From Sphingomonadaceae bacterium OTU29LAMAA1 (GTDB lineage Bacteria > Pseudomonadota > Alphaproteobacteria > Sphingomonadales > Sphingomonadaceae), in contig CP099617.1 of NCBI GenBank assembly GCA_024072375.1, forward strand, positions 3,355,001 to 3,419,000: 64,000 nt of DNA. Reading direction: 5' to 3'. The notes beneath the pieces were generated by a model, which ran no database searches, had not been told where the DNA came from, and worked only from the letters and a program-made list of their open reading frames with translations. Positions 35,795-48,897 of this stretch are shown in pieces; the first letter of the stretch is position 1, and each line of letters opens with the position of its first letter. A program made the position numbers and the translations under genes.

Positions 35795-36816
35795 CTCCGT
35801 TCCCGATCCAGCAGCGCCCGCTTGCGATCGACGCCATAGGCGTAGCCGCCGGGGGCGCCATCGCTACGGGTGACGCGGTGGCAGGGGACGATCACGGCCA
35901 GCGGGTTGCGGCCACACGCCGTCCCTGCCGCGCGCACCGCACCCGGCCGCCCCGCGAGCGCGGCGAGTTCGGCATAACTGCGCGTTTCGCCGGCGGGGAT
36001 CGTCTTCAACGCCTGCCACACCGCCTCCTGAAAAGCAGTGCCACGAACGTCCAGGGGCAGCGCCGCGTCGCGGCCGGGCGTCTCGACCAGCGTCACGACC
36101 TCCTCAGCCAGCGCCGCCAGCGCCGGGTCGCCCGCCACGATCGTCGCGCGGGGGAAGCGGCGTGTCAGCGCTGCGGCATCCTCGTCGAACGCCACGCGGC
36201 ACAATCCCGTATCGGTGGCGGCCACCAGTAGCGGGCCGAGGCTGGTCGCCGCGACCGTCCATCGGATCGTCACCCCAATGCCGCCCCGCGCCCATACGCT
36301 GGGGCTCATCCCCATCCGGCGTGCGCCGTCCGCGTAGAAGCGGCTCGCCGCGCCATAGCCGGCTTCGTAGATCGCACCGGTAACGCTGCCGTCGCGTTGC
36401 AACGCCTCGGCTGCGCGGCTCGCCCGCAGGCCCCGCCCATAAGCGGCAGGGGTTATTCCGGTCGCCCGCTTGAACAGCCGCAGGAAGTGGTGCGGCGCGT
36501 AGCCGACCCGTGCTGCCAGCGCGTCCAGTCCGATGCCCTCCTCCGCTGCGGCGATCAGCGCCACCGCTTCGGCGACGGCGCGGCTGTCGCGGGCGACCGC
36601 GTCCGGCTTGCAGCGCAGGCAGGCGCGATACCCCGCCGCCCGCGCCGCGGCTCCGTCGGGCAGGAAGCTGACGTTCTCGCGATGGGGATGGCGGGCGGGG
36701 CAGCTCGGCTTGCAATAGATGCCGGTCGTCCGCACCGCAGCGACGAAGGCTCCGTCCTGTCCCCGGTCGCGCGCGGTAAATGCGGCCCAGGCTGCGTCCT
36801 GATCGATGCTGGTCAT
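35791..36816 (-). CDS. ada: Bifunctional Ada: methyl-phosphotriester/O6-methylguanine DNA methyltransferase and activator
   Basis: Repairs alkylated DNA and switches on the adaptive response. The 341-residue protein has an N-terminal zinc domain (residues about 8-80) with Cys residues in TGIYCKPSCPAR and CLRCKP, where the first Cys takes a methyl group from phosphotriesters. An AraC-type helix-turn-helix follows (about 95-175), then the C-terminal methyltransferase domain with the acceptor Cys in VIVPCHRVTRSDG. All domains are intact. ATG 36816 gives the family-typical N-terminus; a longer frame reaches 36966 without support. It overlaps the convergent peptidase gene by four bases. No alkB gene is adjacent. 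Confidence 0.95.
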   Translation of the reverse strand: MTSIDQDAAWAAFTARDRGQDGAFVAAVRTTGIYCKPSCPARHPHRENVSFLPDGAAARAAGYRACLRCKPDAVARDSRAVAEAVALIAAAEEGIGLDALAARVGYAPHHFLRLFKRATGITPAAYGRGLRASRAAEALQRDGSVTGAIYEAGYGAASRFYADGARRMGMSPSVWARGGIGVTIRWTVAATSLGPLLVAATDTGLCRVAFDEDAAALTRRFPRATIVAGDPALAALAEEVVTLVETPGRDAALPLDVRGTAFQEAVWQALKTIPAGETRSYAELAALAGRPGAVRAAGTACGRNPLAVIVPCHRVTRSDGAPGGYAYGVDRKRALLDRERS

Positions 36817-36865
36817 GCCGACGGTATAATCGATCGCCGCGCTCGCCTCATCCCGGGGCTTGCGC

Positions 36866-37798
36866 TCAAAACCCCGTACCGCGAACGGGTGGCATGGCGC
36901 GCATCGCCGCCACGTCCTGCGCGCCTGCTGCCAGTGCGCCGACGCGGCCCAGCCCCTTGGTGACATCTCCGCCCGCCTTCAGCGCGAACAACCGGGCCCG
37001 GGTGTAGCGATCCCCCGCCTCGGCATAACGACCCGCCGCCTCGGCACATAGCGCCAGGTTGAAGGTGGTTGATCCATGATCCGGCGCCACCCGGTCGACC
37101 TCGGCAAAGGCGGTGCACGCGGCAGCGCCGTCGGTCTTGGTCAGCCGGACCGCCTGTTTGAACCGTGCGGCAGCGTCGGCCGGCAGGCCATCGCGCTGCT
37201 CCTGCACCCGGATCGTGTAGCTCTCTGCGTGCGGCGCCAGATCGAGCCGAACCTCGGCTGCAACCGATTCGACGAAGCCATGCACCGTGCTGCCCACATC
37301 GCTCGCCACGCCGCTATCCTCGCACCAGTCATGCCGGTCATCACGCGTCTTGCTGACCGCATAGGGCACGCCGCCGGTACGTCGCATCAGTCTCAGATCG
37401 GCACGGAAGTCGATCGTGCGCGCCACGCAGTCGACGCGATATGTCTCCTTGCGCACGCATTTGCCGTCCTTCTTCTCGATGCAGCGTTGACGGCTTTCGG
37501 TATAATCGTTGTCCGACACGGACACGTTCGTACGCCCGGTCAGCAATCCGTCGGGCTTCAGGCCCGGCGGGATCAGGCGGACATGGGGCAGGCCGTCCGA
37601 ACCGAGGGTCGCGAGCCGCCGCTCGATCGCGTCGGCCAGCGCGTCACCCTCCGGTCCGGCGAATTCGCCGACCGCGATCGTCGGCAGAAAGCTCGCCTCC
37701 CGCGCCTGCGCCGGGAACACGCCTTCCACCCGCAACGTCTCGGCCGCCGCCGTCGATGCGAGCGCCGATCCGATCATCATAGCCACCAGCCCGCGCAT
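36866..37798 (-). CDS. Exported protein of unknown function with Cys-rich middle and TPR-like C-terminus
   Basis: No family recognised. The 310-residue protein has a signal peptide (residues 1-19, ALASTAAAE) and an N-terminal alpha/beta-looking domain (TIAVGEFAGPEGDALADAIERRL), a pattern seen in proteins related to curli/lipoprotein assembly factors (CsgG-like) but too weak to assign. A middle with several Cys (QRCIEKKDGKCVRKETYRVDC, DWCED) follows, then helical repeats (ACTAFAEVD, TTFNLALCAEAAGRYAEAGDRYTRA) like a TPR unit. It precedes ada on the same strand by 49 bases. The 226-base gap to atpH on its upstream side must hold two divergent promoters. Confidence 0.65.
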   Translation of the reverse strand: MRGLVAMMIGSALASTAAAETLRVEGVFPAQAREASFLPTIAVGEFAGPEGDALADAIERRLATLGSDGLPHVRLIPPGLKPDGLLTGRTNVSVSDNDYTESRQRCIEKKDGKCVRKETYRVDCVARTIDFRADLRLMRRTGGVPYAVSKTRDDRHDWCEDSGVASDVGSTVHGFVESVAAEVRLDLAPHAESYTIRVQEQRDGLPADAAARFKQAVRLTKTDGAAACTAFAEVDRVAPDHGSTTFNLALCAEAAGRYAEAGDRYTRARLFALKAGGDVTKGLGRVGALAAGAQDVAAMRAMPPVRGTGF

Positions 37799-38024
37799 AG
37801 TTCAGCGTCCTCCGTCCATTGTCGTTACGCTTCCGATCCTGAACGCATGCTGCCGATGCGAGCGTATCTCCCGCCTGCGACGCGCAAGGATTCCGCGAAC
37901 ATGACGCCCCCGTCATACTTGCGCTCCGGCTACCCCCATGCTAGCCGCCCGCCACCCATAAGAGGTGCGCTTTCGCGCGCCCTTCTCCCCATGGGCCAAC
38001 ATTCGGCACGAGGACTTCGACTCC

Positions 38025-40113
<2,089 letters not shown>

Positions 40114-40122
40114 GGCCACCCG

Positions 40123-40200
40123 GTGCTCCTGCGTACGCAGGAGCCCAGAGCCAAAGACGGCTCGCTGAGTAACCCTGGGCTCCTGCCTGCGCAGGAGCAC
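40123..40200. repeat. 78-base double-palindrome repeat between atpA and atpG
   Basis: The left arm GTGCTCCTGCGTACGCAGGAG...CAG (40123-40148) and the right arm CTGGGCTCCTGC...GGAGCAC (40175-40200) are inverted copies, 24 of 26 bases matching. Each arm is itself a hairpin (CTCCTGCG...CGCAGGAG). The 26-base centre is unrelated. Related single-arm copies occur at 55069-55098 and, more loosely, 10183-10198. It lies inside the atp operon. Confidence 0.75.
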
Positions 40201-40213
40201 GAGAAGGCAGACA

Positions 40214-42626
<2,413 letters not shown>

Positions 42627-42639
42627 GCTGACGGGAAAA

Positions 42640-42737
42640 GCCCCTCCCCTTCAGGGAAGGGGTTGGGGTGGGGAAGGTCTCACCGAGACCAAAGCTCACG
42701 ACTCCTCCACCCCAACCCCTCCTCTGAAGAGGAGGGG
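42640..42737. repeat. C-rich/G-rich double-hairpin repeat between atpD and atpC
   Basis: CCCCTCCCCTTCAGGGAAGGGG (two halves, 42641-42663) and CCCCTCCTCTGAAGAGGAGGGG (42716-42737) are separate hairpins. GGGGTTGGGGTGGGG beside the first is complementary to CACCCCAACCCC beside the second, so the entire 98 bases can fold on itself. It belongs to the same broad family as 3262-3313 and 14980-15110. The gap to the atpC ATG is 15 bases. Confidence 0.65.
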
Positions 42738-42752
42738 CCAAGGAAGAAAACA

Positions 42753-43004
42753 ATGCTCCACTTCGAACTCGTCACGCCCGAAAAGCTCATCCGGTCCGAG
42801 GACGTGTACATGGTCGTCGTCCCCGGCACCGAGGGCGACTTCGGCGTGCTGGAAGGCCATGCGCCGCTGATGTCCACCGTCCGCGACGGTGCGCTGTCGG
42901 TCTATCGCACCGAAGGCGGCCAGCCAGAGACGATCGCGATCCAGGGCGGCTTCGCGGAGGTGAACGCGCAGGGCCTCACCGTTCTGGCGGAAAGCGCTGC
43001 CTGA
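42753..43004 (+). CDS. atpC: F1F0-ATP synthase subunit epsilon, short form without C-terminal helices
   Basis: Part of the rotor foot, joining gamma to the c-ring. Only 83 residues: the ten-strand beta domain is complete ([52 protein letters not shown]), but the two C-terminal helices that inhibit ATP hydrolysis in E. coli epsilon (about 135 residues) are absent. No frameshifted helical continuation is visible after the stop. Short epsilon forms are known in some alphaproteobacteria, where another protein (zeta) inhibits F1. ATG 42753 matches the family start. Last gene of the operon. Confidence 0.93.
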   Translation: MLHFELVTPEKLIRSEDVYMVVVPGTEGDFGVLEGHAPLMSTVRDGALSVYRTEGGQPETIAIQGGFAEVNAQGLTVLAESAA

Positions 43005-43061
43005 ACGACACGTGTTGGACGCGACCGGCGCCATCCCCTTGGCGAACTGTCGAAAAGGCAA

Positions 43062-43104
43062 CCGGGATGTCCTACGCGGTTCTATCACGCTACCGCCATC
43101 CCGG
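43062..43104 (+). terminator. Weak hairpin downstream of the atp operon
   Basis: CCGGGATG at 43062-43069 pairs with CATCCCGG at 43097-43104, followed by CTCTTTCTC. The loop is 27 bases, which is long for a factor-independent terminator. The 225-base gap between atpC and the asparaginase gene shows nothing else clear. Confidence 0.4.
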
Positions 43105-43229
43105 CTCTTTCTCATCCCCGACGCTGTCCTATTATCGCCGATCCGGAAACGGTAGACTTGGATCGTTTCCATTAAGGTGTCCAGGTTGTCCGAGTCGCAT
43201 GGCCCTGCCAGCGACTGGACGCCCGGGGA

Positions 43230-44213
43230 TCACGCCGGGAACAGCGATGGCCCCTTCTTCACGACCGTCACACCCGCGCCATCCGTCACTGCATAGGTGA
43301 ACCCCGGCAGCAGACAGAAAGCGCCGACCTCCCCCTGCGGCGACAGCGCCAAAAACCCGACCTGCGTGCCCTTGATCGCATCGCCGCGCAGCTTGGCGAT
43401 ATGCCGCACCACTTCCTCGCAAGCCGCCTGCGCCGACAGCCCGGCACGCATCGAGGCGACGACGCGGGCCGTGCCGGAGACGCGGGTGACCTCCTCCCCC
43501 AGTCCGGTGGAAGTCGCCGCGCCTACCCCCGCCTCGACGTAGAGTCCGGCGCCGACCTGCGGCGAGTCGCCGACCCGACCGCGCATCTTGAACGCCATGC
43601 CCGATGTGGTGCACGCCCCCGCCATTCGGCCATCGGCGGTCCGCGCCAGCAGGCCGATCGTGTCGTGATTCAGAGCACCACCGCGAGGGCGGGCATTCTC
43701 GATATTCGCGACCGGTCGGTATTGCGATGTCTTCAGCCAGTCGCGCCACGCGTTCTCCGCTTCCGGCGTCAGCAGGTTCACCTTGGGGAAGCCCTGATCG
43801 CGCGCGAACCGCGTCGCGCCTTCGCCGACGATGAAGGTATGCGGCGTCTTCTCCATAACCCGGCGCGCCACCGAGATGGCGTGAACGGTATCCTCCAGCG
43901 CGGCGACCGCACCGACGCCGCCGGCATCGTCCATGATGACCGCATCCAGCGTGACGCGGCCATCGCGATCGGGATAGCCGCTGTAGCCGACCGAGTGGTT
44001 GTTGGGGTCCGCCTCGGGCACCATACCGCCCGCCTCGACCGCGTCGATCAGGCTGCCGCCTGCCTTCATCCGGGCGAAGGCGGCGTCGTTCGCGGCCGCG
44101 CCGAAGTCCCATGTCGATACGATCAGTGCACGGTCGGGCTGCGCCGCTCCAGCCAGGGATGCCATGCCCGCGGTCGCTGCCGTTCCGCCCAGAAAGCTCC
44201 GCCGCGTCGTCAT
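43230..44213 (-). CDS. N4-(beta-N-acetylglucosaminyl)-L-asparaginase / isoaspartyl peptidase family, Tat-exported
   Basis: Ntn-hydrolase that cleaves Asn-linked or isoaspartyl amides. The 327-residue precursor has a twin-arginine signal (TTRRSFLGGTAATAGMASLAGAA) and the self-cleavage site HDTIGLLA, where the Thr becomes the new N-terminal nucleophile of the beta chain. Other family features are GYSGYPDRDG, RVGDSPQVGAGLY (substrate loop) and ATSTGLGEEV. It resembles bacterial glycosylasparaginases more than type III asparaginases. It is unrelated by function to the atp operon and lies head-to-tail after priA on the minus strand, 34 bases apart. Confidence 0.9.
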   Translation of the reverse strand: MTTRRSFLGGTAATAGMASLAGAAQPDRALIVSTWDFGAAANDAAFARMKAGGSLIDAVEAGGMVPEADPNNHSVGYSGYPDRDGRVTLDAVIMDDAGGVGAVAALEDTVHAISVARRVMEKTPHTFIVGEGATRFARDQGFPKVNLLTPEAENAWRDWLKTSQYRPVANIENARPRGGALNHDTIGLLARTADGRMAGACTTSGMAFKMRGRVGDSPQVGAGLYVEAGVGAATSTGLGEEVTRVSGTARVVASMRAGLSAQAACEEVVRHIAKLRGDAIKGTQVGFLALSPQGEVGAFCLLPGFTYAVTDGAGVTVVKKGPSLFPA

Positions 44214-44247
44214 GGCCTGGGACCCCCGTTTGGACCGCTATTGGTCC

Positions 44248-46419
44248 TTACAGGAAGTTATACGGATCGACGTCCACCGTCACGCGCGCTTTCGCCGGCC
44301 AGTCGAGCGCTCCCAACCAGTCGCGGATGACATCCTGCACGTCGAGCGCACGGCGGGCATGGACCAGCAGGCGATAGCGGTGCCGGCCGCGCAGCATCGC
44401 CAGCGGGGCGGGGGCGGGGCCGTAGACCGCCATGCCGTCAACCTGCGGCGCGCTGCGTGCGACCAGCCGCGCAATCTCGTTGGCGCAGGCCTGTTCCTCC
44501 GACGATACGACGATCGCAGCGTAGCGGCCGAACGGCGGGGCGCCGGCGTCGCGGCGGGCTTCGGTTTCCGCCTCGTAGAAGGCGTCGGCATCGCCGGTGA
44601 TCAGCGCCTGCATCACCTGCGCCTTGGGGCTGTGCGTCTGGATGAAGACATGCCCCGGCTTGGCCCCGCGCCCGGCCCGTCCCGACACCTGCCGGATCTG
44701 CTGGAAGGTGCGCTCGGCGGCGCGGAGGTCGCCGCCCTCCAGCCCGAGATCGGCGTCGATCACGCCGACCAACGTCAGGTTGGGGAAGTGATAGCCCTTG
44801 GTGACCAACTGCGTGCCGACGACGATGTCGATGTCGCCTGCCTCCATTCGGCCGACGAATTCAGCTGCCTTGGCCGGCGACCAGATCGTGTCGCTGGTGA
44901 CGACCGCAGTCTTCGCTTCGGGGAACAGCGCGGTGACCTCATCGGCGATGCGTTCGACACCGGGGCCGCAGGCGACCAGACTGTCCTCTTCCTTGCACTC
45001 CGGACACACGCGCGGCGTCGGCATGACGTGACCGCAATGGTGGCAGGCGAGGCGGCGGGTCAGCCGGTGCTCGACCATCCACGCTGTGCAATTCGGACAT
45101 TGAAAGCGATGCCCGCAGGTCCGGCAGAGCGTCAGCGGCGCATAGCCGCGCCGGTTGAGGAACAGCAGCGACTGTTCGCCCCTGGCCAGCGTTTCCTTCA
45201 GCGCCGTCACCAGCTTCGGCGCGATCCAGCGACCCCGCTCCGGGGGGTGCTGGATCAGGTCGATCGGCTCGATCGTCGGCATCTCCGCCGGGCCGTACCG
45301 ACCGGGGAGCTTCAGTTCCTCATAGCGACCAAGGGCGACCTGCTGGCGCGTCTCGATCGCGGGCGTCGCGCTGGCGAGGATCACCGGGCATTCCTCAAAC
45401 TTGCCGCGCATCACCGCCACGTCGCGGGCGTGATAATGGACTCCCTCCTCCTGCTTGAAGCTGGTCTCGTGCGCCTCGTCGACGACGATCAGGCCGAGGT
45501 TGCGATAGGGGAGGAACAGCGCCGATCGCGCCCCCACCGTCACCAGCGCCTCGCCACTGGCGATCGCCCGCCACGCGCGGCGGCGCTGCGTCGAGCGCAG
45601 CCCGGAATGCCAGGCAACGGGCTCGCAACCGAAGCGGTCGTGGAAGCGCTTCAGGAACGGTTCGGTCAGCGCGATCTCCGGCAGAAGGACGAGCGTCTGG
45701 CGGCCGCGCCGGATCGCCTCCGCCACCGCCTCGAAATACACCTCGGTCTTGCCCGACCCGGTGACGCCATCGAGCAACGTCGGGGCAAACGCGTGGGTCG
45801 CGACGTTGGCGACCAGCGTGTCCGCCGCCGCCTGCTGCTCGCCGGCCAGCGTCGGCGGGCCGAAAGCTGGATCGGGATGAGGGAAGGGGCTGTCGATGTC
45901 GACCTCGACGGCTTCGATCGCGCCCGTCTTCACCAGCCCGCGGATCACCGCATCGCTGACGTCGGCGATCGTCGCGAGTTCACGGATCAGGCCCTGCCGA
46001 TCGCCGATCCGCTCCAGCGCCTGTTCGCGCTGCGGCGTCAGGCGCGGCGGCACATGGCCGGTGACGCGATATTCGGTGACGGTGCGGGCGCCCTCCAGCG
46101 CGGAGGTTGAAGCGAGCGCCATCCGAACCACCGCCGCGGGCGGGGCGAGATAATAGGCGGCGGTCCACTCCACCAGCCGGCGCAACGGCGCCGCGAGCGG
46201 CGGCACATCGACCACCCCCAGCAACGGGCGCAAGCGGTTGTCGCCGACTTCGGCGTCGGAGGGTAGCCGCTCCGGCTCCCACACCACGCCGAGCAACTGG
46301 CGCGGGCCGAGCGGTGCGATGACGATCGATCCAGGCTCGACCTGCATGCCGGTCGGCACTCGATAGTCGAGCGGGCCGAGCGCGGAGTTGAGGACGAGGA
46401 CACGGGCACGCGACGACAT
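44248..46419 (-). CDS. priA: Primosomal replication protein N' (PriA helicase)
   Basis: 3'-to-5' helicase that restarts stalled replication forks. The 723-residue protein has an N-terminal DNA-binding domain (RVLVLNSALGPLDYRVP), Walker A GVTGSGKTEVYFE, DEAH box VVDEAHETSFKQ, and eight zinc-binding Cys in four pairs (CRTCGHRFQCPNC, CHHCG, CPEC) with TKGYHFPNLTLV in the helicase core. ATG 46419 is the family-typical start; an ATG at 46563 would add 48 unrelated residues. It lies 38 bases after the diguanylate cyclase. Confidence 0.96.
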   Translation of the reverse strand: MSSRARVLVLNSALGPLDYRVPTGMQVEPGSIVIAPLGPRQLLGVVWEPERLPSDAEVGDNRLRPLLGVVDVPPLAAPLRRLVEWTAAYYLAPPAAVVRMALASTSALEGARTVTEYRVTGHVPPRLTPQREQALERIGDRQGLIRELATIADVSDAVIRGLVKTGAIEAVEVDIDSPFPHPDPAFGPPTLAGEQQAAADTLVANVATHAFAPTLLDGVTGSGKTEVYFEAVAEAIRRGRQTLVLLPEIALTEPFLKRFHDRFGCEPVAWHSGLRSTQRRRAWRAIASGEALVTVGARSALFLPYRNLGLIVVDEAHETSFKQEEGVHYHARDVAVMRGKFEECPVILASATPAIETRQQVALGRYEELKLPGRYGPAEMPTIEPIDLIQHPPERGRWIAPKLVTALKETLARGEQSLLFLNRRGYAPLTLCRTCGHRFQCPNCTAWMVEHRLTRRLACHHCGHVMPTPRVCPECKEEDSLVACGPGVERIADEVTALFPEAKTAVVTSDTIWSPAKAAEFVGRMEAGDIDIVVGTQLVTKGYHFPNLTLVGVIDADLGLEGGDLRAAERTFQQIRQVSGRAGRGAKPGHVFIQTHSPKAQVMQALITGDADAFYEAETEARRDAGAPPFGRYAAIVVSSEEQACANEIARLVARSAPQVDGMAVYGPAPAPLAMLRGRHRYRLLVHARRALDVQDVIRDWLGALDWPAKARVTVDVDPYNFL

Positions 46420-46457
46420 GGACCATATATGGGGGCTGGCCGAGTCGACGTGAAGCG

Positions 46458-47915
46458 CTAAGCCGCCTTTGCCGTCGTCGACCGGCGGAGCCCGACGCGG
46501 GCCCGCTTGGCGGCGTAGAGAACGGCGTCGGCCCGACGGGCGAAGTCGCGTAGCGAATGGCAATCGTCATCGAAGCTGGCCATGCCGACCGATCCGGCGC
46601 TGGTCATGGTGATGCCGTTTGCCTCGACCGAGACCCGGAGCGCGGATTCGATGTCGAGGTGCAAACGGTCGGCGTTGTCGATCAATTGTGGGTCGGTGAC
46701 GATGAGGGCGAATTCGTCGCCGCCGATCCGCGCGGCGAAACAGTCGCGTAGCCACGGTTGGGTCAGCGCCGTTCCTGTCAATCGCAACACGTCGTCGCCG
46801 GCGCCATGACCGAGGGAGTCGTTGATGGACTTGAAGCCGTCGAGGTCGATCAACGCAAGCAAGAGCGGCGTGCCGGCGCGGCGGGCGCGCTGCATCGCGG
46901 TGTCGAGTTCGCGATCGAAGGCGGCGCGGTTGGCGATTCCGGTCAGCGCATCCGTATCCGCAGACCGGCGAAGCTGCGTTTCGAGGTCGTGACGATCGGT
47001 GATGTCCTGAAACACGCCGACCATCGCCGTCGGCGTGCCGTCTGTCCATTCCGTCTCCCCCGCCGAACGGACGCGGCGGCGCTCGCCTTTCGCCGTGATG
47101 AAGTCGGATTCGAATTCGAACGGAGCGCCCGTCTCCATCGACTGCGCGAGCTTGGCCGCGATCTCGGCACGATCACGGGGCAAATAGAATTCGAGCGCGT
47201 CGGCCAGCGCGGGTTTCTGCCCGACCGGCAGGCCATGGATGCGATAGACGTTGTCCGACCATTCGATCGACGAATCCGCCAGCGACAGGCGCCAGGACCC
47301 GATCATTGCGATCCGTTCCGCCTGGCGGAAGATGCGGTCCTTGCTGGCGAGCCTGCCCACGAGTTCTTCACCAGTGGTCGCGATCCGGATCGCCTCCATC
47401 GCCGTACGGCGGGCGGCGATCAGCGCCTCGGCAAGGCTGGCGAGATGCCCGAGGGCGGCATGACCGGCCGCGTTCAACGAGCGAGGGCTCTCGTCGAGCA
47501 CGCACAGGGTGCCGATCGGCTGGCGCACGCCTTCGCCATCGGCGACATGGATGGCGGTACCCGCGTAGAAGCGCATGCCCGCATCGATCACCAGCGGGTT
47601 GTCGTGGAAGCGGGCGTCATCGCGAAGATCGTCGATAACCATCGGAGTGGTCTGCCGGATCGTGTGATCGCAAAAGGCGATATCGCGGTCGAGTTCGCGC
47701 TCGCCCTGCGTCGTGCTCGCCTTGATCCACAGGCGGTCGCGATCGATGAAGGTGAGCAGTGCGGTGGGACAGCCTAGTAACTCGGCGGCAAGCGCGACGA
47801 GGGCGTCGAACTCCCTTTCGGGCTCACTGTCGAGCAGGGCCAGTGCATGCAGGGCGGCAAGACGGCTCGCTTCGTCGTACACGGGCCCTGATGAAGACGT
47901 TACCGGATGCGTCAT
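46458..47915 (-). CDS. Diguanylate cyclase with GAF and PAS domains
   Basis: Cytoplasmic sensor enzyme making c-di-GMP from two GTP. The 485-residue protein has an N-terminal GAF domain (residues about 15-170, WIKASTTQGERELDRDIAFCDHTI), a PAS domain (about 195-310, ending GVFQDITDRHDLETQ) and a GGDEF domain (about 320-478) with the intact active-site motif RIGGDEFALIV. The RxxD product-inhibition site is not preserved: the residues nine before GGDEF read LRDC. No membrane helix, so it senses an internal signal. It separates priA from xerC. Confidence 0.92.
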   Translation of the reverse strand: MTHPVTSSSGPVYDEASRLAALHALALLDSEPEREFDALVALAAELLGCPTALLTFIDRDRLWIKASTTQGERELDRDIAFCDHTIRQTTPMVIDDLRDDARFHDNPLVIDAGMRFYAGTAIHVADGEGVRQPIGTLCVLDESPRSLNAAGHAALGHLASLAEALIAARRTAMEAIRIATTGEELVGRLASKDRIFRQAERIAMIGSWRLSLADSSIEWSDNVYRIHGLPVGQKPALADALEFYLPRDRAEIAAKLAQSMETGAPFEFESDFITAKGERRRVRSAGETEWTDGTPTAMVGVFQDITDRHDLETQLRRSADTDALTGIANRAAFDRELDTAMQRARRAGTPLLLALIDLDGFKSINDSLGHGAGDDVLRLTGTALTQPWLRDCFAARIGGDEFALIVTDPQLIDNADRLHLDIESALRVSVEANGITMTSAGSVGMASFDDDCHSLRDFARRADAVLYAAKRARVGLRRSTTAKAA

Positions 47916-47985
47916 GGCTAACCTGATGCAAGATAGCGGTTAATATGTTCTTCCCGCTGCGCCTGACGGAGCCCATAATGATGTC

Positions 47986-48885
47986 GTGACGAACGATCCC
48001 ACTCGGCCGCTGTCGATGCGATGGGCGGCTCATCTGGCGCGCGACCGACGGCGATCGGCCCATACCGTGCGAGCCTATCAGGCGACCGCCGAGCGACTGA
48101 CCGCGTTCCTGCAGGTGCATCTCGGCGAGCGGGTCGATGCGGCAAGGCTGGCGCAAGTCACGCCGGCCGATCTGCGCGCATTTCTGGCGGCGCGGCGGGG
48201 CGAGGGGCTAGGCAATGCCTCCGCTGCACGCGAACTGTCGGCGGTCCGGGGATTTCTGGCATTCGCCGCGCCGGGGGCGGAGCCACCGCGGTTGCGCAGT
48301 CCAGCGGTCAAGACGGGGGTGCCGCGGCCGATCTCGCCGGACGAGGCGCTGGCGCTCGCCGACGCGGTGGCGGACGATGCCGCCGAACCGTGGATCGGCG
48401 CACGCGACTGGGCGGTGCTGCTGCTGCTCTACGGTGCGGGGTTGCGTATCGGCGAGGCGATCGCTCTGCCGGCGCGGATCCTGCCGCTGGGCGACACGAT
48501 GATGGTGACGGGCAAGCGCGACAAGACACGGGTCATACCGCTGCTTCCACAGGTGCGTGCCGCGATCGAGAGCTATGTGGAGCAGGTGCCGTGGGCACTG
48601 GAAGCGGGCGCTCCGCTGTTTCGCGGAGCGAAAGGAGGGCCGCTGTCGCCGGGGATCATTCGCAAGGCTGTGCGGGGCGCCCGGTCGCGGCTGGGGCTGG
48701 GCGTCCGGACGACACCGCATGCGCTGCGTCACAGCTTCGCGACGCACCTGCTGGGGCGAGGTGCCGACCTGCGGGCGCTACAGGAATTGCTGGGGCATGC
48801 GAGCCTCAGTTCGACGCAGATCTATACCGCGGTCGACGCAGCGCATCTGATGGACGTCTATCGCAACGCGCATCCGCGGGCATAA
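47986..48885 (+). CDS. xerC: Tyrosine recombinase XerC
   Basis: Resolves chromosome dimers at dif together with XerD. The 299-residue protein has the N-terminal SAM-like core-binding domain (about 8-95, HTVRAYQATAERLTAFLQ) and the catalytic domain with all residues: Arg in GAGLRIGEAIAL, Lys in TGKRDKTRVIPL, His-x-x-Arg in HALRHSFATHLL, His in LLGHASLSSTQIYT and the nucleophile Tyr in that motif. The start is GTG 47986. It lies divergent from the diguanylate cyclase/priA pair. The XerC rather than XerD name rests on the neighbourhood. Confidence 0.9.
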   Translation: MTNDPTRPLSMRWAAHLARDRRRSAHTVRAYQATAERLTAFLQVHLGERVDAARLAQVTPADLRAFLAARRGEGLGNASAARELSAVRGFLAFAAPGAEPPRLRSPAVKTGVPRPISPDEALALADAVADDAAEPWIGARDWAVLLLLYGAGLRIGEAIALPARILPLGDTMMVTGKRDKTRVIPLLPQVRAAIESYVEQVPWALEAGAPLFRGAKGGPLSPGIIRKAVRGARSRLGLGVRTTPHALRHSFATHLLGRGADLRALQELLGHASLSSTQIYTAVDAAHLMDVYRNAHPRA

Positions 48886-48897
48886 GGCGAAGCAAGC

